Assembly (NCBI GenBank): GCA_018267385.1
Contig: JAFDYN010000023.1
Span: forward strand, 37,286-101,285
Direction: 5' to 3'
From: Bacteroidota bacterium
GTDB lineage: Bacteria; Bacteroidota; Bacteroidia; Chitinophagales; LD1
DNA: 64,000 nucleotides
The translations under genes and the position numbers were made by a program. A model generated the notes under the pieces. The model was not told where the DNA came from, searched no databases, and worked only from the letters and a program-made list of their open reading frames with translations. Of the stretch, positions 16,628 to 24,758 are shown one piece after another (positions within the stretch are counted from its first letter, which is position 1; each line of letters begins with the position of its first letter).

Positions 16628-17002
16628 CTACTTCTTTTTGCCCATGATACGGCGGCGGTGCTGCACACCCCAGTCCTTCATAGACTGGAGGACGGTGTCC
16701 AGCGTTTTGCCGTATGGTGTGACCTCGTACTCTACGGTCACGGGTATGGTGGCGTATACTGTGCGCGTGATGAGTTCATTCATCTCCAGTTCCTTCAGCT
16801 CCTTGCTCAGCATACGGGCAGTGATATGTGGTATCTCGCGCTCTATCTCTTTGAAGCGCTTCTTGCCAAAGCGCAGAGCGCCGAGTATAGGGAGTTTCCA
16901 TTTGCCGCTGAGCACGTCGAGTGTATCGCGGATGGGTACGATGAATTCACCACAGGCTTTTGCGTCGTGTTTGTCTATGTCGTTTTTGGGAGATGGTGCC
17001 AT
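16628..17002 (-). CDS. HxlR-family winged-helix transcriptional regulator
   Basis: A 124-residue regulator with the HxlR signature: CGEFIVPIRDTLDVLSGKWKLPILGAL, GKKRFKEIEREIPHITARMLSKELKELE and YEVTPYGKTLDTVLQSMKDWG. The Cys near the N-terminus (about residue 14) is where redox-sensing members (YodB, HypR) have their reactive thiol. It is divergent from a DoxX-DsbA-DoxX operon, with operator-like repeats between, so it most likely controls that operon and itself in response to thiol or electrophile stress (inference). Confidence 0.92.
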   Translation of the reverse strand: MAPSPKNDIDKHDAKACGEFIVPIRDTLDVLSGKWKLPILGALRFGKKRFKEIEREIPHITARMLSKELKELEMNELITRTVYATIPVTVEYEVTPYGKTLDTVLQSMKDWGVQHRRRIMGKKK

Positions 17003-17021
17003 GATCTTAGTGGTTGGTTCT

Positions 17022-17066
17022 CTAAAGTATACTAGTATACAATCGTATAGTAGTTACTAAAGTATA
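17022..17066. promoter_or_regulatory. probable HxlR operator: palindrome plus direct repeat
   Basis: A perfect 14-bp palindrome GTATACTAGTATAC lies at 17027-17040. The word CTAAAGTATA occurs at 17022-17031 and again at 17057-17066, same orientation. Both sit in the divergent region between the HxlR gene and the DoxX-like operon, just upstream of the operon's -7 element. Confidence 0.65.
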
Positions 17067-17077
17067 TCAAAGGTAAT

Positions 17078-17085
17078 TATTTTTG
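17078..17085 (+). promoter_or_regulatory. Bacteroidota-type -7 element for the DoxX-DsbA operon
   Basis: TATTTTTG matches the TAnnTTTG consensus of the Bacteroidota primary sigma factor. It lies 44 bp before the ATG at 17129 and right after the second operator half. Confidence 0.5.
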
Positions 17086-17128
17086 TGTGGTTAAACAACT
17101 ATTTCATCAAACAATTAAACACACATTC

Positions 17129-17509
17129 ATGAAAAGAGATAAAATCATCTACTGGGCCACGACCGCGATCATAGCGGGCGCGATGCTCCTGTCGGCCTAC
17201 ATGTACCTGACTGCCGCTGCGGTCAAAGAAGGATTTGTGCACATCGGGTTCCCCTCCTATTTCCGTGAGGAGCTGGCTTTGGCCAAGCTCATAGGCGCTA
17301 TCTTGCTACTCGCTCCCGTGCCGGCCCGGGTCAAGGAATGGACCTATGCGGGCTTTGCTATCACCTTTGTATCCGCTGTGGTAGCGCATACATCTGTAGA
17401 TGGTATACAGACTGCGGCGGGGCCTATCGTTTTCCTCTCGCTGCTGCTGGTATCGTATTTGTTTTACCACAGAGTATATGACGCACCCAGGCTGCGTGCG
17501 GCTATCTAA
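17129..17509 (+). CDS. DoxX-like membrane protein
   Basis: A 126-residue protein with four hydrophobic helices, starting at the ATG MKRDKIIYW; an in-frame upstream start lies inside the promoter region and is rejected. The pattern GFPSYFREELALAKLIGAILLLAPVPARVKEWTYAGF is typical of DoxX-like proteins. Members are linked to thiol/oxidative stress. First gene of an operon with a DsbA-type oxidoreductase (13 bp on) and a second DoxX. Confidence 0.85.
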   Translation: MKRDKIIYWATTAIIAGAMLLSAYMYLTAAAVKEGFVHIGFPSYFREELALAKLIGAILLLAPVPARVKEWTYAGFAITFVSAVVAHTSVDGIQTAAGPIVFLSLLLVSYLFYHRVYDAPRLRAAI

Positions 17510-17521
17510 AACTATCAGCTC

Positions 17522-18235
17522 ATGAATACAGACAACAAAATGACCGTGGAGATATGGAGCGATATCATGTGCCCCTTCTGCTATATAGGCAAGCGCCGCT
17601 TTGAGGCAGGGCTGGCCCGGTTTCCTGAGCGGGATAAGGTCAATATCATATGGCGCAGCTTTCAGCTGGACCCCGGCCTGAAGACAGATCCCTCTATGAG
17701 TGTGAACCAAATGCTGGCCCGGAAGAAAGGCTGGTCAGTAGAGCAGGCTGCTATGATGAATGCCCGTGTGACCGGTATGGCGCGTGAGGCAGGCCTGGAC
17801 TATCACCTGGATAAGGCAGTGGTGGCCAACTCTCTCGATGCGCATCGTTTCTCACATCTGGCTGCAAAGCATGGCGTGCAGGACCAGGCCGAGGAGGCAC
17901 TGTTTCAAGCCTACTTTACCGAAGGTAAAAATACGGCGGACCATGAGGTGCTGGCAGCGATCGGAGTGCGACTGGGCATAGACCGGCAGGAGACACTGGA
18001 TATGCTGGCCTCTGATGCCTATACCGATGCGGTGGAGCAGGACATAGCCCGCGCGCAGCAAATAGGGGTGCAGGGAGTGCCCTTCTTTGTAGTAGATAAT
18101 CGCTACGCGGTATCAGGCGCTCAGGAGAGTGAGACCTTTGCCGGGGCGCTGCAGGCGGCATGGGATGCGCGTGGACCTCTGAATACTGTGGGTACTGATG
18201 AAAACAGCTGCGGCCCTGATGGCTGCGCAGCATAA
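17522..18235 (+). CDS. DsbA-family oxidoreductase, FrnE-like
   Basis: A 237-residue thioredoxin-fold protein with inserted helical domain. The active site is CPFC (Cys17, Cys20) in WSDIMCPFCYIGKRRFE, and the cis-proline loop is GVQGVPFFVVDNRYAVSGAQ. There is no signal peptide, as in FrnE/2-hydroxychromene-isomerase-like cytosolic members. A Cys-containing C-terminus (CGPDGCAA) gives two more thiols. The likely role is cytoplasmic dithiol-disulfide exchange during stress, controlled by the divergent HxlR regulator. Confidence 0.9.
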   Translation: MNTDNKMTVEIWSDIMCPFCYIGKRRFEAGLARFPERDKVNIIWRSFQLDPGLKTDPSMSVNQMLARKKGWSVEQAAMMNARVTGMAREAGLDYHLDKAVVANSLDAHRFSHLAAKHGVQDQAEEALFQAYFTEGKNTADHEVLAAIGVRLGIDRQETLDMLASDAYTDAVEQDIARAQQIGVQGVPFFVVDNRYAVSGAQESETFAGALQAAWDARGPLNTVGTDENSCGPDGCAA

Positions 18236-18268
18236 AATATTTGAAAGAACAACTAAAAAACAATCAAT

Positions 18269-18631
18269 ATGAATATCGCATTATGGATCGTACAAGGTCT
18301 GCTCGGAGCTATGTTTACTATGGCCGGCTTTATGAAGGCCACGCAACCGAGGGAAAAACTCGCACCCAAAATGCCTTGGGTCAATGACTACAGTGCTACA
18401 CAGGTCAGGCTGATAGGTATAGCTGAGCTGCTGGGTGGCATCGGCCTCATACTGCCGTGGGCCTTGGGCATCGCACCATTCCTCACGGTGCTGGCGGCTC
18501 TCGGCCTCGCGCTGACCATGATAGCAGCAGCCATCTACCACCTGGGCAAGGGTGAATATCCCGGCATAGGTATCAATGCAGTACTGCTGGCGCTGGCGCT
18601 TTTTGTAGCGGTGGGCAGGTTTATGTCATGA
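18269..18631 (+). CDS. DoxX family membrane protein
   Basis: A 120-residue four-helix membrane protein: MFTMAGFMKATQPREKLAPKMPWVNDYSATQVRLIGIAELLGGIGLILP is a clear DoxX-type segment. It lies 33 bp after the DsbA-like gene and ends the operon before a strong bidirectional terminator. Related to, but distinct from, the DoxX-like protein at the head of the operon. Confidence 0.87.
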   Translation: MNIALWIVQGLLGAMFTMAGFMKATQPREKLAPKMPWVNDYSATQVRLIGIAELLGGIGLILPWALGIAPFLTVLAALGLALTMIAAAIYHLGKGEYPGIGINAVLLALALFVAVGRFMS

Positions 18632-18653
18632 CTAGTCAGACGCCTATCTAAGG

Positions 18654-18686
18654 AAAAAAGGTTGCCTGTGAGGGCAACCTTTTTTG
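18654..18686. terminator. bidirectional terminator
   Basis: The stem GGTTGCC/GGCAACC with a 6-nt loop is flanked by six A on the left and a run of T on the right, serving the DoxX operon (+) and the convergent lipoprotein gene (-). Confidence 0.88.
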
Positions 18687-18704
18687 TCTCAGCCTGCGGC
18701 TATA

Positions 18705-19355
18705 TTAATAAGTATATGTAGTGGTAGTAATAGAGTTATTGCCAGTCTGAGTGGATGTCACTACGCGGCCCTGGTCATCAAAGTTGTATGTGAAAGTATA
18801 GGTAGTAGTATTATTGCCGGAGGTCACAGTCACACTGTTAAGTACATGGGAGTTGCCCTTGCCCAGAAAATGCTTGCCATAATCTCTGTAGTCCGTATTG
18901 GCCAGATAGGTAAAGAGGATAGTAGTAGTACCATTGCCTACGATTGTCCTGGTCTGCTCGTCACCATTCTGATAGGTGCTGGTCTGAGAGCCGCCACCCT
19001 GAGCTGCTACAGCTGTCAGGTAGCCACTATTGTCATAGCTGTAGGTCAGTCCCTGATTGTCAGCGCCTGCATAGCCCTGATTATTCAAAGTATAGATAGT
19101 AGTCTGGCCTTGTACGTTGGTCACGGTCACAGTGCTAGGGCCATAGCTATAAGATTCTGTACCTGAATTGTCCTGTATAGTAAGTACCCGGCCCTGGCCA
19201 TCATAGCTATAGGTAGTAGTGACCGGATTCTGACCGGTAGTAGTGGATGTAGTGCTCTTCACACGACCATTTACGGAGTTCTTTTTGCAAGATGTAGATA
19301 CCATCACGCCGCCGAGCGCCAGGATCACTACGAGAGATTTAAATGCTTTGTTCAT
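18705..19355 (-). CDS. YD-repeat-like lipoprotein (DUF4595-like)
   Basis: A 216-residue lipoprotein with lipobox STSCKK (Cys23). The mature part is Thr/Tyr/Gly/Asn-rich with repeats such as YSYDGQGRVLTI, TYSYDNSGYLTAV and YNFDDQGRVVTS, resembling single RHS/YD repeats and the DUF4595 family of Bacteroidota. The arrangement, including TDYRDYGKHFLGKGNSHVL, is shared with the protein at 44687 (TRNYGDAAWGFRSEHMVL). Surface or periplasmic; function unknown. Confidence 0.72.
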   Translation of the reverse strand: MNKAFKSLVVILALGGVMVSTSCKKNSVNGRVKSTTSTTTGQNPVTTTYSYDGQGRVLTIQDNSGTESYSYGPSTVTVTNVQGQTTIYTLNNQGYAGADNQGLTYSYDNSGYLTAVAAQGGGSQTSTYQNGDEQTRTIVGNGTTTILFTYLANTDYRDYGKHFLGKGNSHVLNSVTVTSGNNTTTYTFTYNFDDQGRVVTSTQTGNNSITTTTYTY

Positions 19356-19493
19356 TTAGTTGAGGTTTAGGTTAGCGCCTACTCTTTGCGGTTTTCAGCT
19401 TGCCCCGTCTTACTATTTTTAGGGTGTTCAGAGATTTCCCGTCAGGGGCTAATTTCCGATTTTTCTGACAGAAATGGAAATCCCTTTTCCATC

Positions 19494-19898
19494 TCAAAAC
19501 TTAAAGAAGAAATAGACCACGGCGGCCCACTCTTTCTTGACTCCATTGGCATAGCCTATGGTACTATGGCTGCTATTCTCTACAGTACCGCCACGTATGT
19601 AGCCTATGGTGGAGTGGCTGGAGTTTTCTATCGTGCCGTCGCTCTTGACATAGCCTACGGTGCTATGGCTGCTGTTTTCTATAGTGCCGTCACTGCGTAT
19701 ATAGCCTATAGTAGAGTGGCTCCTATTCTCTATGGTGCCGTCACTTTTGATATAGCCCGAGGTGGAGTGGCTGCTATTCTCTATGGTGCCGTCGCTTTTG
19801 ATATAGCCGGTGGTAGAGTGGCTGCCGCTCTCTATGCTCTGTGCGTGCAGCGCGGTGGCCAGGGCCGCGATCATCAGGGATAATATTACTTTACGCAT
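19494..19898 (-). CDS. tandem-repeat secreted protein, 4-fold beta-flower type
   Basis: A 134-residue protein with signal peptide (MRKVILSLMIAALATALHAQ). The mature region is five near-identical 16-17-residue units of the form HSTxGYIKSDGTIENSS plus a sixth truncated unit, ending in GVKKEWAAVVYFFFKF. The repeats and the aromatic tail match the 4-fold beta-flower proteins of Bacteroidota. Each unit probably forms a blade-like hairpin. In DNA the repeat is about 51 bp, so copy-number change by recombination is possible. Role unknown. Confidence 0.78.
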   Translation of the reverse strand: MRKVILSLMIAALATALHAQSIESGSHSTTGYIKSDGTIENSSHSTSGYIKSDGTIENRSHSTIGYIRSDGTIENSSHSTVGYVKSDGTIENSSHSTIGYIRGGTVENSSHSTIGYANGVKKEWAAVVYFFFKF

Positions 19899-19996
19899 GG
19901 TGTGGTTGTTTTTGGGGTGAATGATGCTACAAAGCTAGAAGGTATTGCCATCCCGCAAAGCTGATTATCTCCTGAAGATCGGAAGCCTGAGGCTGT

Positions 19997-21211
19997 TTAT
20001 TCTTTGATGAACCTGCCGGTCCAGACCTGATCATGCGTGACCACCTGTACGATGTACACGCCTGCGGCCAGGCCCGAGATATCTATCCGCGCAGTGCCGG
20101 TAGCTGTGCTCTGCTCACTGACCAGCTGACCGGCAGTATTGAGTACACGGATGGCTGCTACGCTGCCGGTACCTGTGCTAATGGTCACAGTGCTATGGGC
20201 AGGATTTGGGCTGATAGTGGCATCTGCTGTAGCTACATCATGGATGCCCGTGGATGTACACAGCCTGAATGGCATTCTCCTGTTGCGGTAAAAGGTGAAC
20301 AGGCAATTGCCGGATGAGCTCAGGCCGAGCATGGAGTAGTATGCCGGGGTCAGGTTGCCCAGGTAGCTGCTCCACGTAGTGCCGTCTGTGCTGGTCTTGA
20401 TCGGGTCGCTGTTATTGCATGCGCCATCTATGCTGAGTACCAGGCGGCCACCTGTCTGTACGATACTGAATACCTGGCAGAAGTCGTGGAATACTACCGA
20501 GTCCCTGTTGGACCAGGTGGCGCCATTGTCTGAGCTGATGTAGAGGCCATTGCCATATACATCTCCGGCAAAGTAGGTGCGACCCAGCGCTACCATGCTG
20601 AAGAAGCGGCAACTGGCAGGAAAGCCTGTACCGGATAGTGTCCATGTGCTCCCGTTGTCGGTACTTTTGTAAACACCATTGAGGCCGCCCAGAAAGGTAT
20701 TGGTCCCGTCTATGTAAAAAACATCCCTGGGCATCGTATCCGCCGTGTGCGTCACGGTGCCAAAGGCATCATCAGTATAGAGCACACCGCCGCTGCCAAA
20801 GGCGCCATAAGCCACCAGGATGCGGCTGCCACTGCGGATGATATCATTCACGCGGTCTCCTACGGTGTAGGCTACGGTCCAGGTCGTACCATTGTCAGCG
20901 CTGACATAGAGGGCAGAGTCACCGCCTGCATATAGTTTGCTGCCAGTAGCGTCATAGTATACGCTGCGGATAGCCTTGCCTGCTGTGTTGGTAGCAGCAA
21001 AGGTCTTATTGCTCCAGGTATCGCCATTGTCAGTGCTGGCAAAGAGTCCCTTGTCAGAGCAATAGTAAACCGTACTGCCGATACCTGTGATGTGGTAGAT
21101 GTACTCGGCAGTATCAGTGCCGGTGATGAGGCGTGGCAGTGAGTCCCACTGCTGTGCATAGGTAGCTGCCGCAGCTACCATCAGGGTCATGAGTAGTGTA
21201 AATTTTCGCAT
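19997..21211 (-). CDS. T9SS-exported protein with BNR/Asp-box-type repeats
   Basis: The ATG at 21211 opens a signal peptide (MRKFTLLMTLMVAAAATYAQ), so the longer frame start is not used; the protein has 404 residues. The body holds several S-x-D-x-G-x-T-W Asp-box motifs (TDNGDTWSNKTF, ADNGTTWTVAYT, TDNGSTWTLSGTG, SDNGATWSNRD, TDGTTWSSYLG), typical of a beta-propeller of the sialidase/YCF48 type. The end is a T9SS sorting domain (ISPNPAHSTVTIS, DISGLAAGVYIVQVVT, WTGRFIKE). Exported to the surface; no enzymatic residues are evident. Confidence 0.85.
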   Translation of the reverse strand: MRKFTLLMTLMVAAAATYAQQWDSLPRLITGTDTAEYIYHITGIGSTVYYCSDKGLFASTDNGDTWSNKTFAATNTAGKAIRSVYYDATGSKLYAGGDSALYVSADNGTTWTVAYTVGDRVNDIIRSGSRILVAYGAFGSGGVLYTDDAFGTVTHTADTMPRDVFYIDGTNTFLGGLNGVYKSTDNGSTWTLSGTGFPASCRFFSMVALGRTYFAGDVYGNGLYISSDNGATWSNRDSVVFHDFCQVFSIVQTGGRLVLSIDGACNNSDPIKTSTDGTTWSSYLGNLTPAYYSMLGLSSSGNCLFTFYRNRRMPFRLCTSTGIHDVATADATISPNPAHSTVTISTGTGSVAAIRVLNTAGQLVSEQSTATGTARIDISGLAAGVYIVQVVTHDQVWTGRFIKE

Positions 21212-21347
21212 GGTGTCAGAGTTTTGATTTACCACAAAGGTCGGGTGCAGAGGCATACCTGCCTATCCGTGCTGGTGGGTATATTGATGCAATGCCTGCG
21301 GCTATGCCGGTAGGGATATGCTGGGATCAGAGGAGTACGGTGCCGGT

Positions 21348-22103
21348 CTACACCCGGGCGAGGTATATATGGCAGTCATAGGAGAAGCTAACGCGGCCGT
21401 CTGCCTGATGCCTGTCAAATATCTCCCTGAGATAAGAGAGCATAGGTGTGTAATCCGGATGGCCTTCATTGGGTGCATAGGAGGAGGAGAGGAGGCGGCC
21501 TTTCACACCCTCGTAATCAAACAACTGTTCATTGTAAAACGTCCGTGCTATCATCTCAGACGGTGCAAAGAAACTGCGCAGGTCGCCCTCGCTGATATTG
21601 CGATGATCTACAGTGGTATAGTCTGTGGCATAGCGGACGAGCAGGTCTTCATATGCAACCTCAAAGCCGGAGGCCACCTTGCGCTCATTCCATATCAGGA
21701 CATACCAGGCACCATCGCGGGCTATGCGCTGTGCTTCCTTTTTGAAGGCTGCACGATCAAACCAGTGAAAGGCCTGAGCGGCTGTGATCAGGTCTACACT
21801 CTGTACGGGCAGGGTAGTATGCTCGGCGGTGCCATCTACACTCACATAGCCGGCATGATGACCGAGCAGGCGGTCTGCTGCCTCGCGCATTTCCTTATTG
21901 GGCTCTACGGCGTAGACCTTGTTGTTATTATTCAGAAACATCTCGGTGGAGATGCCCGTGCCGGAGCCGATGTCAGCGATGGTCCAGCCGGCATCGAGAC
22001 CGGTCTGCTGCTCCAGGTACAGTAGTACCTCGGGCGGATACCCCGGGCGGTAGCGGATATAGTTGTCTACCCGGTCGCTGAATCTATTGGTATTGTCTGC
22101 CAT
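21348..22103 (-). CDS. class I SAM-dependent methyltransferase
   Basis: A 251-residue Rossmann-like methyltransferase. Motif I is DIGSGTGISTEMFL (about residues 41-54), followed by acidic motif II KVYAVEPNKEMREAAD and VDLITAAQAFHWFD. The YIRYRPGYPPEVL start is typical of small-molecule (UbiE/COQ5-like, Methyltransf_11) members. Substrate unknown. Its ATG lies 2 bp after the rraA stop, so the two genes are co-transcribed. Confidence 0.88.
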   Translation of the reverse strand: MADNTNRFSDRVDNYIRYRPGYPPEVLLYLEQQTGLDAGWTIADIGSGTGISTEMFLNNNNKVYAVEPNKEMREAADRLLGHHAGYVSVDGTAEHTTLPVQSVDLITAAQAFHWFDRAAFKKEAQRIARDGAWYVLIWNERKVASGFEVAYEDLLVRYATDYTTVDHRNISEGDLRSFFAPSEMIARTFYNEQLFDYEGVKGRLLSSSYAPNEGHPDYTPMLSYLREIFDRHQADGRVSFSYDCHIYLARV

Positions 22104-22105
22104 GA

Positions 22106-22591
22106 TCAGAGTGATAGGTCTGTGGGCGATACCAGTATACCATCCTCATCACAGTAGACCCACTCACCGGGAGCGAAGTCCACACCGGCGAAATGCACCC
22201 TGATGTTTTCCTGACCCACGTTTTGTTTATTGCTTTTCAGCGGGTGTGTGGCCAGCGCCTTGACGCCTATGCTGAGCTGCGCCATAGCCGCGGAGTCGCG
22301 GATGCAGCCATAGACTATCACCCCGTTCCATTTATTTTTGACGCCCAGCTCACCGAGCATATCTCCCAGCAGCGCGCAGCGCATGGAGCCGCCGCCATCT
22401 ACCACCAGCACTTTGCCGGTACCATCTGTCTCCAGTGCTTTGCGCACATAGCTGTTGTCTTCGTGGCATTTCACGGTATAGATCTGCCCGTGAAAGAGTT
22501 TATTGCCCCCGTAGTCGCGGAAACCGATAGGATCGGCCACGTGTACTTTGTCAGTGTATTTGTCACTCAGGTCTGTGGTGAGAAGTGCCAT
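22106..22591 (-). CDS. rraA: RraA-family protein
   Basis: A 161-residue protein of the RraA fold, typical length. Recognisable parts are VVDGGGSMRCALLGDMLGEL, NGVIVYGCIRDSAAMAQLSIGVKAL, and VHFAGVDFAPGEWVYCDEDGILVS. In E. coli RraA inhibits RNase E; in other bacteria close relatives are 4-hydroxy-4-methyl-2-oxoglutarate/oxaloacetate aldolases. The GxxRD metal/substrate motif (GCIRD) is intact, so aldolase activity is possible. It heads an operon with the methyltransferase. Confidence 0.88.
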   Translation of the reverse strand: MALLTTDLSDKYTDKVHVADPIGFRDYGGNKLFHGQIYTVKCHEDNSYVRKALETDGTGKVLVVDGGGSMRCALLGDMLGELGVKNKWNGVIVYGCIRDSAAMAQLSIGVKALATHPLKSNKQNVGQENIRVHFAGVDFAPGEWVYCDEDGILVSPTDLSL

Positions 22592-22668
22592 AGTATATAG
22601 TATGATATAGTCTATGGCTAAAGTAGCAAATTCACTTTGATACGGTATAGTAAATAAGGTGAAAGCTG

Positions 22669-23226
22669 CTACTCTTGTAGCTGCATCACACCGGAGTGCT
22701 CATGATGGAGCACAGCCGCGCTACGTATGCGTGAGGCGCGGTCTATATCCTGTGTATCGCCCGCCGTCATGGCAGGCGCCACCGTGGCGGCGTACGTCAG
22801 CTCAGGCTGTGCGTCAGTAGCGGCAGACTGTGTGTGCTGCTGTGGTGCAGGCTCCTGCTGCGGCTCCTCCAGGTCCGCCAGCAGATGGGCAGGTAGCTCG
22901 CGCTCACCTTTGGTATTGTAGCCATAGTTGTGCCGCAATATGAAGTAACAGGCGGAAGGATTGAGGCGGCGGAAGAGGGCACCCTCCTCCAGCTTATTGG
23001 AAAAGATCTCCTCTATATAGTAGATGCGGTCCATCAGGTCGCCGTCCTGCTCCCACTTCTTCTTCCAGTAGGACCAGAGCTGCTTGTAGCATTTCACTCT
23101 GAGCAGTGCCTGAGATAGTGAGATGATGGATTCATCCCACGCGAGGTCCTCTATCCGGTCGAGGTATGACCATGTGTAGTCGCGGGTCCATTTTGCCGCG
23201 TTGGTATTGCCGATAGTGCCAGCCAT
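22669..23226 (-). CDS. hypothetical protein, weakly terminase-small-subunit-like
   Basis: A 185-residue soluble protein. It begins MAGTIGNTNAAKWTRDYTW and contains a helical part ending FRRLNPSACYFILRHNYGYNTKGE, reminiscent of phage DNA-packaging small subunits (helical, ILR/LKN-type core), but no other phage genes are nearby. The C-terminal 80 residues are Ala/Gln/Pro/Glu-rich and probably disordered. If the phage resemblance holds, it is an isolated remnant or a domesticated regulator; this is a weak inference. Confidence 0.55.
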   Translation of the reverse strand: MAGTIGNTNAAKWTRDYTWSYLDRIEDLAWDESIISLSQALLRVKCYKQLWSYWKKKWEQDGDLMDRIYYIEEIFSNKLEEGALFRRLNPSACYFILRHNYGYNTKGERELPAHLLADLEEPQQEPAPQQHTQSAATDAQPELTYAATVAPAMTAGDTQDIDRASRIRSAAVLHHEHSGVMQLQE

Positions 23227-23361
23227 AGGTGTGTATATTTAATGATGTAATAAAGCGCAATATAGACTGCCACTGCGCAATGGAACTGCGTAGCAAAAAA
23301 TAAATGGAGAAAGTACGCTGAAACAGCTTGAGGCTGGAATCGTTTTTGAACCGAAGCCGGC

Positions 23362-23775
23362 TCAGAGGATCAGGACCAATGTACCCGCTATGATCAGGGC
23401 TGCGCCTATAGCAGCCTTTGCAGTGAGTACCTCACCGAGAAATATGACAGACAGGATGATGGCAATGGCTACACTCAGCTTGTCTACCGGGGCTACCTGA
23501 GAGACCTTGCCCATCTGGAGGGCCTTGAAGTAAAAGATCCAGGAGAGGCCGGTGGCGATACCGGACAGTACGAGGAAGAAGAGGTTCTGCCGGGTGAGGC
23601 TATGGATATGTATCACACTGCCGCGAAAGTAAGCGATGCCCCACGCCAGGATGAGGATAACTACGGTACGGATAGCCGTAGCGAGGTCCGTATTCACGCC
23701 TTTGATGCCCACCTTGGCAAAGATGGCCGTGAGGGCTGCGAAGAGCGCTGATAAAAGTGCATATATCCACCACAT
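23362..23775 (-). CDS. EamA-domain small transporter
   Basis: A 137-residue protein with four to five hydrophobic helices, corresponding to one EamA half (SMR-like size). Motifs: ALFAALTAIFAKVGIKGVNTDLATAIRT, GIATGLSWIFYFKALQMGKVSQVAPVDKLSVAIAIILSVIFLGE. Single-EamA proteins act as homodimers. Substrate unknown. It lies 15 bp downstream of the FAH-family gene and is probably co-transcribed. Confidence 0.85.
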   Translation of the reverse strand: MWWIYALLSALFAALTAIFAKVGIKGVNTDLATAIRTVVILILAWGIAYFRGSVIHIHSLTRQNLFFLVLSGIATGLSWIFYFKALQMGKVSQVAPVDKLSVAIAIILSVIFLGEVLTAKAAIGAALIIAGTLVLIL

Positions 23776-23790
23776 AGTCGTATCCTGCGT

Positions 23791-24402
23791 TTATTTGATC
23801 TCGCAGTCAAAGAGTTTCTCGCCCTCCAGGAAGCCCTCCAGCCTGTCGCCTATTTTCACGGCGCCTACGCCTGCGGGCGTGCCGGTATAGATCAGGTCAC
23901 CTACCTGCAGGGTGAAAAACTGTGAAGCGTATGAGATGACCTTAGGGATGGAGAATATCATATCATCTGTATTGCCGTGCTGCACCTCTTTACCATTGAG
24001 TAGCATGTGGAAGTCAAAGCTACCGGCTTTGCCCAGGCGGGATATCTGGCGCATGGTACCGACCACTGCAGAGTTGTCAAAGGCTTTGGCTATCTCCCAG
24101 GGCATACCTTTTGCTTTTTGCTGCGCCTGCAGGTCACGGGCGGTAAAGTCAATGCCTACTGTGACCTCGTCATAATACTTGTGCGCAAACTTTTCATCTA
24201 TATACTTGCCCTGCTTGCAGACTTTGAGCACTACCTCCAGCTCATAGTGCAGGTCGTGTGTCCACTCAGGCATGTAGAAAGGCTTATTGTCTTTGAGCAG
24301 CGCGGTCTGTGGCTTGAGGAAGAGCATCGGCTCCTCGGGAATAGCGTTATTGAGTTCTTTGGCATGTGCGCCGTAGTTGCGCCCTACGCAGATACACTTC
24401 AT
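23791..24402 (-). CDS. fumarylacetoacetate hydrolase family protein
   Basis: A 203-residue FAH-fold enzyme of the short (FAHD1/YcgM-like) type. Visible features: CVGRNYGAHAKEL, metal-ligand region DLHYELEVVLKV with the E-x-E pair, VGIDFTARDLQAQQKAKGMPWEIAKAFDNSAVVG, and TGTPAGVGAVKIGDRLEG. Members are Mg2+-dependent acylpyruvate hydrolases, oxaloacetate decarboxylases or isomerases. First gene of a two-gene unit with the EamA transporter. Confidence 0.9.
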   Translation of the reverse strand: MKCICVGRNYGAHAKELNNAIPEEPMLFLKPQTALLKDNKPFYMPEWTHDLHYELEVVLKVCKQGKYIDEKFAHKYYDEVTVGIDFTARDLQAQQKAKGMPWEIAKAFDNSAVVGTMRQISRLGKAGSFDFHMLLNGKEVQHGNTDDMIFSIPKVISYASQFFTLQVGDLIYTGTPAGVGAVKIGDRLEGFLEGEKLFDCEIK

Positions 24403-24468
24403 GTGCGAACGATTTGACGCAGCGAAGCTAGGTATTTATGCGCATATCTGAGGCTGTATCCTGCAGGT

Positions 24469-24675
24469 TCAGTCACTCCAGATAGTGAAGAGGTGCGGCA
24501 TCTCTGTCTCCCGGCTGTGAATGCGGCCGGCGACCCGGCTGATGGCAAGAGGGACGGATGACTGCGGCTGAGGCGTGACGGGCAAAGCACTGCGACTGCT
24601 ATCCGGCAGTGTGGGAGCTATGATGAGCAGGTCTCCATCCAGCAGTGCTATATTGTAGTGATTGGTGATCTCCAT
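24469..24675 (-). CDS. small hypothetical protein
   Basis: A 68-residue frame starting with ATG: the first 20 residues (MEITNHYNIALLDGDLLIIA) look like a beta hairpin, followed by a Ser/Pro-rich linker and RETEMPHLFTIWSD. There is no overlap with a better candidate. No family recognised; coding status is uncertain. Confidence 0.35.
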   Translation of the reverse strand: MEITNHYNIALLDGDLLIIAPTLPDSSRSALPVTPQPQSSVPLAISRVAGRIHSRETEMPHLFTIWSD

Positions 24676-24758
24676 AGATTCGATTTATAGTGGTGAAGGT
24701 TTATTGATTAACGCTATATGAATGATATTGTTGCCGGTATCTTACAAGGTGGTTTTTG

